In this document: positions 18,305 to 27,627 of the stretch, piece by piece
Position numbering within the stretch: the first letter of the stretch is position 1
How the letters are laid out: the number at the start of each line of letters is the position of its first letter
DNA from: G963422445 sp963422445
Lineage (GTDB): Bacteria; Pseudomonadota; Alphaproteobacteria; Thalassobaculales; Thalassobaculaceae
Assembly: GCA_963422445.2 (NCBI GenBank)
Contig: OY729512.2
Location: 5,518,001 to 5,582,000, forward strand
Direction: 5' to 3'
DNA: 64,000 bases
Position numbers and translations under genes: made by a program
Notes under the pieces: model-generated
What the model saw: the letters and a program-made list of their open reading frames with translations, nothing else
What the model was told of the DNA's origin: nothing
Databases searched by the model: none

Positions 18305-19869
18305 TCATCGGTCAACTCCGATCCACGTCTGAGCCACATTTTCGAGCATGGGAACGTCGACTTTTGCGTAGATTGCGGTGGTTTCCGGAGACCTGTGCCG
18401 AAGCAATGCTCCTATGGTTTCCATCGATTCACCGGTGCGGAGCATGTGTGTGGTCAGCGAATGACGCAGGAGATGGGCACCTCTACCGCGGGGCCTATGT
18501 ATACCTGCGCGCTTCAGGGCGGCCGCGACGATCATCGACACTGCGCTGGAATCGGCGAAAGGCCGATGCGGGGCAGCCAGGCACAAAAACAGGCTTGGTG
18601 TCGCCGCGGAGGGGCGACCCGTTCGAATGTAATGCAACAATGCATCCCCAACATCTTGCGGGAGAGGCAATGCCGATGACCGCTTCGACTTACCACACAC
18701 ATGGATCTCGGCGTTGAGCCAATCGATGTCAGAGAAACGAAGTTCGCAGATGTCTCCGGCGCGCAGGCCCAACCTCGCAAGTAGAAGCAGGATGGCACGA
18801 TCACGCACGCCGCCGGGCGTAGTCGCGTCGCAGGATGCGATCACGCGTTCGACGTCGTCCATGGCCATGTAACGCGGCAGCGTCGAGAGCCGCCAATACG
18901 CCGGGGACGGAACTGAGTTGACGAGGCCTGGAGAACACGCACCAGTCGACGCGAGAAAGCGCAGATACATCCGCGTAGACCGAGCGATGGCCTTTGCGCG
19001 GGCTACGCTACAATTGGCAAATTCACGGAGCAGAACCTGTCGAACTAAAGCAGCATCGTACCGGCTTGCGTCAGTTCCAAGGTTGCTGGCAACAATGGAA
19101 GCATAGCGATCATGCTCTTCGATCGTCGATGTTGAGATGCCGCGATGCTGCTCAAGCCAGACACAAAATTCTCGCAGCGTCCGAGACTTTGTTTGCTGAG
19201 ACGTTACAACATCCGTTGATACGACGCCTTGTTCGGCGAGGTAATTTGTAAAGTCCTTGACAGCAGCTTCGCAGGTCTTTGCCCTTCTGAGCTTGCTGGG
19301 GGTAGAGCGTAGTTGTGACACAGGCAGTCATGGGTGAGGAATGAAGGTATGGTCTCTTGGTTGATCGCCTTTAGCGGAACTCTCGTTCGGTGGAGCCACA
19401 TTAGAAAATGCTGAATGTAGGTCCGAAAGTCGCGAACAGTCCTTTCTCGATACCCCAGTTCTAAACACTGTTCACTATAGCCCTCAAAGTATTGAGTGCC
19501 GCGCGCAATCTTGTCGGGATGCCAAGTTTTCCCCTTGTTTTCCAGGAAGCTCACAAACCGGATGGCCTGCAACATGCTTATCTTACCAAGCTCGGGTTCC
19601 CGCTTGGCCCATGGAAACCCTTGCGTCGACGGGAAACAATCGCAATCGTGGTCCCGAAAGGCCAACAGAACTGCGTCATCAATGGTTTCCAACTCGGTTC
19701 CGTCTACTCGTAGCCAAGCCAAGAAATGCCTTGCTGAACCGAGATAGAACCGGATGGATCTCTCAGCAGTGCCTGCTTGTTGCAGGTAAACGCGAAACTC
19801 CGACAACAATTCCGCGTACAGATCGTTAATGTCGTGCCATGAAGTCCTTGGCTCGCATACTGGTCGCAT
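18305..19869 (-). pseudogene. Large tyrosine recombinase of a RIT-like element, split by one frameshift
   Basis: The N-terminal frame (19869 down to about 19300) begins MRPVCEPRTSWHDINDLYAE and ends near CLCHNYALPP. The rest (to 18305) continues SKLRRAKTCEAAVKDFTNYL and carries the full catalytic set: LLARLGLRAGDI (Arg), KSKRSSALPLP (Lys), AHLLRHSLTT (His-x-x-Arg), LLRHRSPETTAIYAKVD (His, Tyr). Adding one base to the five-G run at 19298-19302 gives one 521-residue protein. Whether this is real decay or a sequencing error is undecided. It is followed, with ATGA overlap, by the interrupted recombinase. Confidence 0.82.
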
Positions 19870-19950
19870 CTTCGTTCTCCTTCGCAGTTGGATTGAAGCG
19901 AGGAGAAAGCTAATACTATGGATAGAGCCTCGGAGTGATTCGCCCGCTAT

Positions 19951-20030
19951 TTCAAGATGTTATTTCTTGAACTCGCCATAATCGTTTCGTCACCATAATC
20001 GCAGCTATGGTGAGCTCACCATAGCGCGGA
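19951..20030. repeat. Palindrome and repeat array upstream of the RIT-like recombinase
   Basis: TTCAAGA and TCTTGAA form an inverted repeat with a 7-base spacer (19951-19971). Next come CCATAATCG (19976-19984) and TCACCATAATCGC (19990-20002). A perfect 22-bp palindrome built from GCTATGGTGAG and its complement follows at 20004-20025. The motif TCACCATA with a CG-rich tail thus occurs several times in both orientations within 55 bp. RIT elements are described as ending in repeats with palindromic motifs, so this is probably the recombinase-side end of the element. An operator is an alternative. Confidence 0.6.
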
Positions 20031-20112
20031 CAAGCTGAACCGGCGCCTCGGGCTGGACCGGGGCTCCTGGACCGCCTTCGCCGCCCGCTGCCTGGGCGGC
20101 GCGCATCGCTGA
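20026..20112 (+). pseudogene. Possible 3' end of a host gene cut by the RIT-like element
   Basis: Right after the palindrome the plus strand opens as ADKLNRRLGLDRGSWTAFAA and continues RCLGGAHR before a TGA at 20110. Codon composition looks like genuine high-GC coding sequence. No family was recognised. If the element boundary lies near 20026 this is the surviving tail of the interrupted gene. The call is tentative. Confidence 0.3.
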
Positions 20113-20382
20113 CCGTCGTCGCGGACTGAGCCGCCGCCGCGCGGGCGGCCGCTTTCCGGCGGGGGCGCCGGCAAGCCGATGTCTCCGTGCCCCAGGCCTT
20201 CGCCCGGCCTCCGCGTTGCCTTCCGGTCGCGATGCCGGGGGTCTCCCGTATCGCGCCTTCCATCCGGGTCCAGTCGCTGCTCCGAAGAGCCGGAGTTTCG
20301 CGAGCAGAGGGCGAGCGCCCGGGAGATGGGAGGGAGGGTCCCTCGCGCGCCGGGCGCAGCAACTGCGAAGGAGGCAGCCACC

Positions 20383-20538
20383 ATGTTCGGCATCGACACC
20401 GATCACGATCCCACCACCCCGTCCACCACCGAACTTCTGGAAGAGCTGGGGCTCGACGCCCATGCGGTGCGCGAGACGCTCGCCGACGATCTCGTCCGGC
20501 GCTACCCCGACCGGGCCGTCACGGTGGACCGGAGATAG
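20383..20538 (+). CDS. Small hypothetical protein, 51 residues
   Basis: The ATG at 20383 follows a GGAGG ribosome-binding site. The product begins MFGIDTDHDPTTPSTTELLE and continues ELGLDAHAVRETLADDLVRR. It is acidic with a probable helix in the middle and has no recognised domain. It lies 105 bp upstream of the decayed ssb gene, a position typical of small island-backbone genes. The function is unknown. Confidence 0.55.
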   Translation: MFGIDTDHDPTTPSTTELLEELGLDAHAVRETLADDLVRRYPDRAVTVDRR

Positions 20539-20642
20539 AGGCGGGCTTGAAGGAAGTGAGCGCAAGGGGGCTGGAGAGAGGTTCCGGTCCCCGCCGCTCG
20601 CCAACCCATCGTCAATCATCGAGACATCTAAGGAGCAACAAG

Positions 20643-21090
20643 ATAGCCTTTGGACTCAACAGAGCGGAACTCATCGGGCGCATCAGCGCCGACGTCACTG
20701 TGAACCACCTGGTATCGGGCGGGCGCGTGGCGACCGATGAGTCGTATACGGACAGAAACTCCGGCGACCGGGTGCAGCGCACCGAGTGGCACCGCATCGT
20801 GACCTTCCAGCCCGGGCTGGTGGCATGCTGGCGAAGAACGCGAAGAAGGGCAGGCTCGTCTACGTCGCGGGCAAACTCCAGACGCGGCGCTGGAAGCGCG
20901 ACGGCGAGGACAGCGACCGGTTCTCGACCGAGATCCTGCTGGTCCCCGGCAGGCGCATCCAATTTTGGACAAGCCGAACGGGGCGAACGGCAACGGCGCC
21001 GCGCAGCCGGCGGCGGAGCCCGTCACCGGCACGGCCATGCCCGCGGCCGACGCGCCGGCGCAGACGGACGACCTCGAGATTCCGTTCTAG
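20643..21090 (+). pseudogene. ssb: Single-stranded DNA-binding protein (ssb) remnant
   Basis: The reading begins AFGLNRAELIGRISADVTVN and continues WHRIVTFQPGL, then in a second frame MLAKNAKKGRLVYVAGKLQT, and in a third DKPNGANGNGAAQ, ending in the SSB acidic tail DDLEIPF. The expected start codon reads ATA at 20643, after an AGGAG site. Two frame changes lie near 20820 and 20965. SSB coats single-stranded DNA and recruits partners through the tail. With a lost start and two breaks this copy is probably dead, though sequencing errors could explain the shifts. Confidence 0.82.
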
Positions 21091-21183
21091 GCGGGTCATC
21101 CTCCCTCCTCCCCGTCCATCGGGGAGTCGGCGCCGCCCGGTGCCGGCTCCCCATTTTTCTTGCAGTCGAACAGGAGCCCGACC

Positions 21184-21411
21184 ATGAGCGAGATTTCTTT
21201 CAGGCGCGTGAACGCGACAGAGCCGCGCATCTACGATGCCGACGGTGACCATGTGGGCGATGTGTACGCCCACGACAACATCCTCGTGCCCGGACGGCGC
21301 GTCTACCTCGTCCTGCTCGAAGACGACGCCCGCGGGTGGGTGGCCGTGCACGACCGCGCCCGCATCCGTGAGGTGGCCGCCGAGCGGCTCCTGACGCATC
21401 CCTTTCGATAA
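21184..21411 (+). CDS. Small hypothetical protein, 75 residues
   Basis: The ATG at 21184 follows an AGGAG site. The product begins MSEISFRRVNATEPRIYDAD and includes GRRVYLVLLEDDARGWVAVH. It looks like a small beta-rich protein and has no recognised family. It lies 93 bp after the ssb remnant. The frame is open upstream, but the ribosome-binding site supports this start. Confidence 0.55.
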   Translation: MSEISFRRVNATEPRIYDADGDHVGDVYAHDNILVPGRRVYLVLLEDDARGWVAVHDRARIREVAAERLLTHPFR

Positions 21412-21663
21412 GCGCGCGGGGGCTGCACCGCGCCGCTGGCGCACGAGGCCGCGAGGTCCGTCGACAACCGACAACGCGGTGCTGACCGAAACGCCCTATG
21501 GAGCCTTGCCAGCATCAACCAAAGCTCCCTCCTCTGTATGTCCCATCGTCCCACACGTGCTCACTGCGGCAGGGTCCTCCGCTGCGCGCGCGTGTCCCAA
21601 TGAGACATAGGCCGGAGCGAGCACCGGGCCGGACGGCTCATCAACACAAGCGAGGAGACGATC

Positions 21664-22570
21664 ATGTACGACATCGACAGCCACGAAGCGCAGTCCCCCA
21701 CCGCGATGATCTGCAAGAACGCGCAGCTCTTCGGCGCCACCCCCGAGCGCGGCGAGTTCGACCCGCACGAGGTCTGGGACCGCGACGAGGCCATCACGGC
21801 GGTGAGCGAAGCCTTCCGCATCCTGGCCGAGGGCGCAGCGCCCGACGGCTCCCAGCTCGCCAACGAGCGCGAGCACTGCTGTGGGGATTCGTCAACGCGC
21901 TCGACGCCCAGGTGCGCAGGCTCGACCGAAGCGTCGACCGCCTCAGCCCCGAACTCCGCGACCTGCAATCGGCGCAGGACGGCAGCGAGGTCAAGGCGCG
22001 CGAGTTGGAGTTGACCATCGACCGCGCCCGCAACCTCGGCGACCGCCGCGACGCCTTCGAGCAGATGCGCGACGCGGCGGCCGAGCAGTACCGCGCCGAC
22101 ACCGGCGAGGTCTGGCGCCCGCGCCGCGGCAGCCACACCAGCCAGACCGGCAAGCTCACCTCCGCCGCCATCGACGCCCGCGACTTCCTCCGCGCGCGAA
22201 GGACCGCGAGACAAAGTCGCACCTGCCCGAGGGAACGCTCGTCGCCATCGCCGGCGGCAGGGACGCCGGCACGGTCTTCGAGAGCCTCGACAAGGCACAC
22301 GCGAAATACGCCGACCTCGTCCTCGCGCACGGCGGCGGCCCCGGCGTCGAGAAGATCGCCGCCCAGTGGGCCGAGCAGCGCGGTGTGCACCAAGTGGTGT
22401 GCAAGCCCGACTGGGACCGCCACGGACGGGCCGCACCGTTCCGGCGCAACGACGAGCTGCTCAACCTCCTGCCCAAGGGCGTCATCCTCTTCCCCGGCAA
22501 CGGCATCACCGCGAACCTCGCCGACAAGGCGAAGGCGATGGGCATCCCGGTGATGAAGGTGGCTGCCTGA
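21664..22570 (+). pseudogene. DUF2493 (YspA-like SLOG) domain protein, twice frameshifted
   Basis: The gene starts MYDIDSHEAQSPTAMICKNA after a GAGGAG site. It shifts frame near 21880, continuing as LLWGFVNALDAQVRRLDRSV with a helical middle region. It shifts again near 22200, ending with LVAIAGGRDAGTVFESLDKA and VLAHGGGPGVEKIAAQWAEQ, the DUF2493 SLOG nucleotide-binding domain. Such proteins are common in alphaproteobacterial conjugative islands, and SLOG domains are thought to bind nucleotides or nucleotide-derived signals. Two frameshifts in one gene suggest decay. Confidence 0.8.
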
Positions 22571-23193
22571 CCCGCAGCACCGCAACGGGTCGCGTCGCTG
22601 CGGCGCGGCCCGTTCTCCCGGCCGGCGACGATACGCCGGCAGCGAACCTCGCGGGCGCTTCGTGCGCTGCTCGTGCTCCGGCTCGCCGCGCTTGCGTCGC
22701 GTGCCGCCTTCGGCGTGCACCGGCTCGCGCACCGCCCCGTGCGCTCGTGTCCGGCGTCGTGTCGGTGGCCCCGCACCTCTGCTCAATCACTTCGCCGTTC
22801 ACTCGCGTCCGGCGAACCCCGGACGCTTCCGCCAAACGCTCCGGCATCGCGCCGGGCGCCACCCCGTGCAGTTCCCGCTGCACCAGAGCCCCGCTCAATC
22901 GCCGCGGCGGCTCCATCCCGCCGGGTCCTCCGGCGCCGATTCTCCCATCGTGAATGCCACCTCTGGGTACCGGCCTCGACGCCGGAGGCGGCTCGGTTCT
23001 CACACCCCACGCATCGTCGATGCCCTTCCGGCTGGCGCCCGCCATCGCGTGAACTGGCGGAAACCGCCCTAGTCGCAGAGCCTTACGGCTCACCGCGTCC
23101 CGCTCCGCCGCGCGGCTTCCTCGCAGAAACGCCGCCGCGGCTGCTTCCTGTGCTACAGCCCGGCCGCGCGGCCCGACACAGGAGCTGCAAGCC
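22571..23193. other. Long GC-rich spacer before integrase pair A
   Basis: About 620 bp, very GC-rich, with frames open in several directions but none with recognisable protein or a good start. The beginning (to about 22610) contains GC-rich inverted stretches that could terminate the DUF2493 gene. An attachment site for the integrase would be expected in such a position, but none could be identified. Confidence 0.4.
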
Positions 23194-24204
23194 ATGAGCG
23201 AGAAACCGAAGTCCACCTTCGCCCGGCGCGTCCGCGCCAGGAAGTACGAAATCCGCGACGACGTGGTGACCGGCCTCGGCCTCGCCGTGCAGCCAACCGG
23301 CGTGCGCACATTCGTCTTCAACCGCATGGTGCGCGGGCGCAGGCGCTACGCCACCGTCAGCAGAGCCGACGCCATGACCGTGCCGGAGGCGCGCGCCGAG
23401 GCGCGCAAGCTGATTGCCGCCTTCCTCGACACGGCGAAGAACGACAACGGACCCAGGACGCCGGGACATCCGATGGACGCCTTCGCCGCCGAGTTCCTCG
23501 AACGCCATGCCCGTCCTGTCCATGATGATGCGCATGGCCGAGCTCTGGGGATATCGCCCCCACAACTCCAACCCCTGCAAGAACGCCAGGCGATACCGGA
23601 TGCAGCCCAGGGAACGGTTTCTTACTGTCGAGGAGATGGCCCGGCTCAACGCCGTGCTCACCCGCGACGAGTTCTGGTGCCCCAGGCCGTCGCCGTCATC
23701 CGCCTGCTGATGCTCACAGGATGCCGCTTCGGCGAAGTCGTCTCGCTCGAATGGGACTGGATTCGCGGCACGCGCATCCATCTGCCCGACTCGAAGTCCG
23801 GACCGCGCACGGTCTGGCTGTCGAGCGCCGCGCGCGCCGTCATCGACGCCATCCCGCGATACAGCCCGGATTGCCCGTTCCTGTTTCCGGCCCGTCCGCC
23901 AACGCGGCACATCGACAATATCGAGTACCAATGGACCCGTATCCGCAACGAGGCAGGGTTGCCGAGATTGCGGCTGCACGACCTTCGCCACAACTGGGCA
24001 TCGGTCGCCGCCATGAACGATGTCGATATGGTGACTGTCGCGAAGCTTCTCGGTCACGCCTTGGTCGAGACCACGGAGCGCTACACCCATCTGTCCGACC
24101 GATCCGTTGCCGACGCCGTCGACCGGGTGTCGAACCGCATCCATGCGGCCCTGACCGGAAGAGGCGAAGAGCGTGAAGGAGGAGCCCACCATGCCCACCG
24201 TTGA
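23194..24204 (+). pseudogene. Tyrosine integrase, pair A first gene, internally deleted
   Basis: The N-terminal arm-binding-type domain is intact (EIRDDVVTGLGLAVQPTGVR), then the core-binding domain is mostly lost after FAAEFLERHA near 23508. A piece reading LSMMMRMAELWGYRPHNSNP lies in another frame (to about 23690). The original frame resumes at AVIRLLMLTGCRFGEV. Catalytic residues remain: Arg in TGCRFGE, Lys in LPDSKSGPRT, HDLRHNWAS, and LLGHALVETTERYTHL. Comparison with the intact pair at 51888-54255 indicates loss of most of the roughly 100-residue core-binding domain. It is unlikely to bind DNA properly. Confidence 0.8.
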
Positions 24205-24875
24205 CCTCACCCGCGCCTGGCACGCCAGAGCAAGCCCGGCCCCAAGGACTCTTTCCTGTTCGACAAGTCGCTGCTCGGCTTCGGGCTGCGCATCCACCCC
24301 TCGGGCCGGAAGGTCTGGATCGTGCAGGCCCGCATCGAGGGGCGAAGCCGCCGCATCGTCATCGCCCGGCACGGCGAGATGGAGCTTGCCGAGACCCGCC
24401 GCCGCGCCCGCGACATGCTCGCGCGTATCCGCGCGGGCGACAATCCCGCAGAAGACATCCAGCGGGAAAAGACGATTCCGACCTTCCGGGAGTTCGCAGA
24501 CGAGTATCTGCGGCGTTGCGAGCCGCACTGGAAGCCCTCGGGGCGCAAGACCGTGCGCATCTACCTGAACGCCCGCATCCTGCCCGCGTTCGGCAAAATG
24601 CCCCTCGACCGCATCGGCCCGGAGGACGTGGCCGCGTGGTTCGACGCGGCAAGCAGGGACAAGCCCGGCGCGGCCAACCGCGCCTTCGAGATACTGCGCG
24701 CGATGATGTTCCGGGCCAGGGAATGGGGACTGCGCGAGCGCGGTTCCAACCCCTGCCTCGGCATCGAAGAAGCTCGCCCGGTTCCTCAACGCGGACGAGC
24801 TGGGTCGGCTCGAGCGCGCGCTCGACGCCCGCGAGGCGGAATGGCCCGAGGCCGTCGCGGCGGTCCGGTTGCTAG

Positions 24876-26056
24876 AGAATGTCTGAACAAGTCGGTTTTT
24901 TGTGTATACGGGTGTCGTGGCCCGTGGATGAAACGCCAGAGCCCATCGGGGACGTGTTGTCGTGCCAGGAAATGGGGATTTCGATGCCCGAGCCGACCGT
25001 CCCCGCCGCCTTGCGGCGGCTGCGGACAGATTGACCCCACGTCAGGCGGTGGCGCCGCGCCCCGCGATGAGCAGATTGGTGAACCCGAGCAGCACGGCGA
25101 TGCGTTGCGTGGTCTTCGCCAGCCCCCGATAGCGCACCTTCGCGTAGCCGAAGTGGCGCTTCACATACAGGAACGGATGCTCCACCCTGGCCCGAACCGA
25201 CGCCTTGCGCCTCTCCGCCGCCGCCTCCGGGCCCGCCTTGTCCAGCCCCCGGCGCTTGCCGGGCTTCATCGCCACCTCCCAGTCCACGTCCGTGTCCCGG
25301 TTCTCCGCGCGCTTGTCCACCCCCTGATAGCCCGCGTCACCCCACACCTGTTCCTCGCCCCCGTGCAACAGCGCGTGCGCGGTCGCCACATCCGAGACAT
25401 TCGCCGGCGTCGTCTCCACGCTGTGTGTCAAGCCCGACTGCGCATCCACCCCGATGTGCGCCTTCATCCCGAAATGCCACTGATTGCCCTTCTTCGTCTG
25501 ATGCATCTCCGGGTCCCGCTCGCCCTTGCGGTTCTTCGTCGACGACGGCGCGGCAATGAGGCTCGCGTCCACGATCGTCCCCTTGCTCAAACGGTGTCCG
25601 AGAGAGGCCAGATGTGCGTTGATCTCCTCGAACAGCGTCTCGCCCAGACCGTGCGTCTCCAGCAAGTGGCGGAAATGCAGGATCGTCGTCTCGTCAGGCA
25701 GCGCACCCGAGAGGCGCAGCCCCACAAACCGCCGTACCGACTCCACCTCGTAAAGCAGGTCCTCCATCCCAGGGTCGCTCAGAGTGTAGAACAGCTGCAA
25801 CCCAGTGCACCCGCAGCATCACGCTCAGCGGATAAGGCCGCCGACCGCGCCCGGCCTTCGGGTAGAACGGCTCGATGCGGGCCTCCAGCCGCTCCCAGGG
25901 AACCAGCCCGTCCATCGTCTCGAGAAAGACCTCGCGCCGCGTCCGACGCGTCTTCAGGTCGTGCTCCAGCTCCGCAAACGTCGCTTGCTCCATGGCTCGC
26001 ACTCCACTCCGTCACCAAGAAACCAATGTGACAAAACCGACTTGTTCAGACAATCC
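24876..26056 (-). mobile_element. IS5-family insertion sequence, copy 2
   Basis: The element is 1181 bp with inverted ends (AGAATGTCTGAACAAG left, CTTGTTCAGACAATCC right). It has perfect CTAG target duplications at 24872-24875 and 26057-26060. It lies inside the pair A second integrase. The sequence is very close to the copy at 363-1541 but lacks that copy's C-run deletion. Confidence 0.93.
25042..26002 (-). CDS. IS5-family transposase in two frames
   Basis: The first frame (26002 to about 25800) begins MRAMEQATFAELEHDLKTRR and ends MLRVHW. The second (25800-25042) begins at a TTG and reads LFYTLSDPGMEDLLYE, TIVDASLIAAPSSTKN, VWGDAGYQGVDKR and ARVEHPFLYVKRHFG, giving all three DDE catalytic positions. 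The first frame needs a one-base forward shift at TGGGTTGCAG to enter the second; deleting one T would give LRVHWVQLFYTLSD. The same shift occurs in the other copy, so it is either recoded or an inherited defect complemented in trans. Confidence 0.8.
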
Positions 26057-26440
26057 CTAGCGCTCACCGGATGCCGCCGCAGCGAAGCGCTCAATCTGCG
26101 CTGGCGCGATATCGGCGAGGACGCCATCAGCCTTCGGGATTCGAAGACCGGTGCGCGCGACCCGGATGCGTTCCTGTTTCCGCGCTACGCCGAGGCGCGG
26201 GGGAAATCCAGCCTCATCGCGTGCTGGCGCGCGGTCTGCGCGGACGCGAAGCTCGGCAGCCTGCGCCTGCACGACCTCCGACATACCGCCGCCAGCCAAG
26301 CCGTCATGGCCGGGGAGAACCTGCCCTTGGTCGGCAAGCTACTCGGGCGCCGGAAACGGCGGGCTACGCCGATCTTGCCGGCTGATATCCGGGCCGAAGC
26401 AGTAGACAATTTTGGCGTGATTATATTTCGAGTGTGGTGA

Positions 26441-26827
26441 AAGAAATCGATCAAAGTCAAATAATTAAAGTCCACGAACTTCATCAGTCAATCTATAACT
26501 ATAATCTATACATGAAATTGAAATTCACGATCTCATGTACAATAAATCCTCATGATTCGCTTGACTGATAAATTCTGGGAATGAAATTCTGGAGTATTTT
26601 CCCGAGGAACACATTTCTGCCGGACGGCCAGGGAGAATTCCGATTCCCTCTCGTGCTGTCCTCGAGGGAGTGTTGTGGATATTGAACACCGATGCACAGA
26701 GGCACATGTTGCCGCAGTACTATCCCATTTTGGATACATTCTGGATATGTTACCAACATTTGGGCGGCCGGGAGGTTCGTGCTTGAAGCGTTACGCATTT
26801 TGGCTGTCTGAGAAACCACTATAGGAG
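26441..26827. other. AT-rich noncoding stretch
   Basis: Base composition changes abruptly near 26410 from GC-rich integrase sequence to AT-rich DNA. No gene was recognised on either strand. The change marks a junction between DNA of different origin, left of the PIN-domain gene pair. Confidence 0.5.
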
Positions 26828-27277
26828 TTAGAAGTCCCGGTAATGCGAGAAGTTGAATGCGGCTCCAGCTTCTTTCTTTGAAGCTGCGCGGTAGAGAGCG
26901 AAGTCTACGGTAACCAAGGGATTGGAGGCCGAGACGACTTCCAGGAGGGCGGCATCTGTCAGGCCAAGCCGCTTGAAATTACTGTTGCGGCTTGCAACCC
27001 TGCTTTCAACGACTCGCTCCTCGGTTGTTTCGATGAGGGCCTGGAGTGCGCCGAAAATACGCGAACGCTCCGGCTCCCCGTGTTGGGCAAGCAGATTGGA
27101 TGCCTCGGTGAGCGTATTCGGTGTGACAAACACCTGACGGCCAGACTGGTTGATCAATCTCACCAACCGTTCGTAATCTTCTACTTGATAGGCTCTTGTA
27201 CGACGATGCTTGGAGATCAGAGCTTTATCCGTTTCACCCACGACGAGCAGGACGAGCAGATTTGCGTCGATGAGCAT
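26828..27277 (-). CDS. PIN-domain protein, likely toxin ribonuclease
   Basis: The ATG at 27277 gives 149 residues beginning MLIDANLLVLLVVGETDKAL. PIN-type acidic positions are visible: Asp4 in LIDANLL, Glu in NTLTEASNLL, Asp in LGLTDAALLE and Asp in LVTVDFALYRA. PIN domains are Mg-dependent ribonucleases, often toxins. Four bases separate it from the stop of the upstream small gene, so the two are co-translated like a toxin-antitoxin pair. The match to a named toxin family is not certain. Confidence 0.75.
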   Translation of the reverse strand: MLIDANLLVLLVVGETDKALISKHRRTRAYQVEDYERLVRLINQSGRQVFVTPNTLTEASNLLAQHGEPERSRIFGALQALIETTEERVVESRVASRNSNFKRLGLTDAALLEVVSASNPLVTVDFALYRAASKKEAGAAFNFSHYRDF

Positions 27278-27281
27278 CGGC

Positions 27282-27548
27282 TTACTCCGAATCTCCCAAG
27301 GCACGATCCTTGACGGATAGGACCCGTCCATCTTCATCCTGGATCCGCAACGCTTTGTAGGATCGTGAAACCTGTCCACCAAGAACTGAGCCGATGTTTC
27401 GATTCCATGGTCGAGAGAATCCGATCGTTATGGTCCAACTATTCGATGCAAAAACAACCTCTTCGAGCCCAATATCGGATATACCTTCCTCTTCGAATAG
27501 ATCTATCACGTACTTCTTTGCGATCTGTACCGCTTCTTTCACATCCAT
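27282..27548 (-). CDS. Small protein partnered with the PIN-domain gene, possible antitoxin
   Basis: The ATG at 27548 follows AGGAGAG and gives 88 residues: MDVKEAVQIAKKYVIDLFEE, then GLEEVVFASNSWTITIGFSR and DEDGRVLSVKDRAL. An alpha-helix followed by a beta-sheet is likely. No DNA-binding domain of the usual antitoxin type is evident. Its position 4 bp upstream of the PIN gene is the basis for calling it a candidate antitoxin; this is inference. Confidence 0.6.
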   Translation of the reverse strand: MDVKEAVQIAKKYVIDLFEEEGISDIGLEEVVFASNSWTITIGFSRPWNRNIGSVLGGQVSRSYKALRIQDEDGRVLSVKDRALGDSE

Positions 27549-27627
27549 TTCTCTCTCCTGTTCTGCGTTCTCGATGGTCGCCGTCATCAAGTTGGTCAAT
27601 GATGCGCGCGATTCCACCGCGATCATG

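Larger units (their letters stand above)
16142..18308 (-). pseudogene. Tyrosine recombinase (RIT-like, last gene of the set), interrupted and C-terminally truncated
   Basis: The N-terminal 31 codons (MTMACHVERYVALKRHLGFK onward, ending LETY) lie at 18216-18308. The rest resumes at 16749 with AKHADDHGDEIIL after the IS4-type insertion. The catalytic domain starts with TGMRASEVASL (first Arg) and KFKKSRLVPLH (Lys). The reading then stops at GPGEGP where the IS427/IS630 insertion lies, so the His-x-x-Arg, His and Tyr residues are missing. Sequence beyond the insertions (below 14111) does not restore the motif. Its start overlaps the upstream recombinase stop as ATGA, indicating coupling. Confidence 0.85.
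24191..26410 (+). pseudogene. Tyrosine integrase, pair A second gene, interrupted by an IS5-type element
   Basis: The ATG at 24191 overlaps the end of the first integrase gene. An early frame change near 24225 leads to SFLFDKSLLGFGLRIHPSGR, and a second change lies near 24766 before ARFLNADELGRLERAL. The gene is then cut at VRLL by the IS5-type element (24876-26056). Beyond it ALTGCRRSEALNLRW follows in frame, then LRDSKTGAR and LHDLRHTAAS. The 3' end is scrambled before the tyrosine. Removing the element with one CTAG restores VRLLALTGCR exactly. Confidence 0.85.

Noticed and set aside
22571..23193. Several overlapping open frames in the GC-rich spacer
   Set aside because: All are rich in Arg, Pro and Ala with no domain, and open frames are expected by chance at this base composition.
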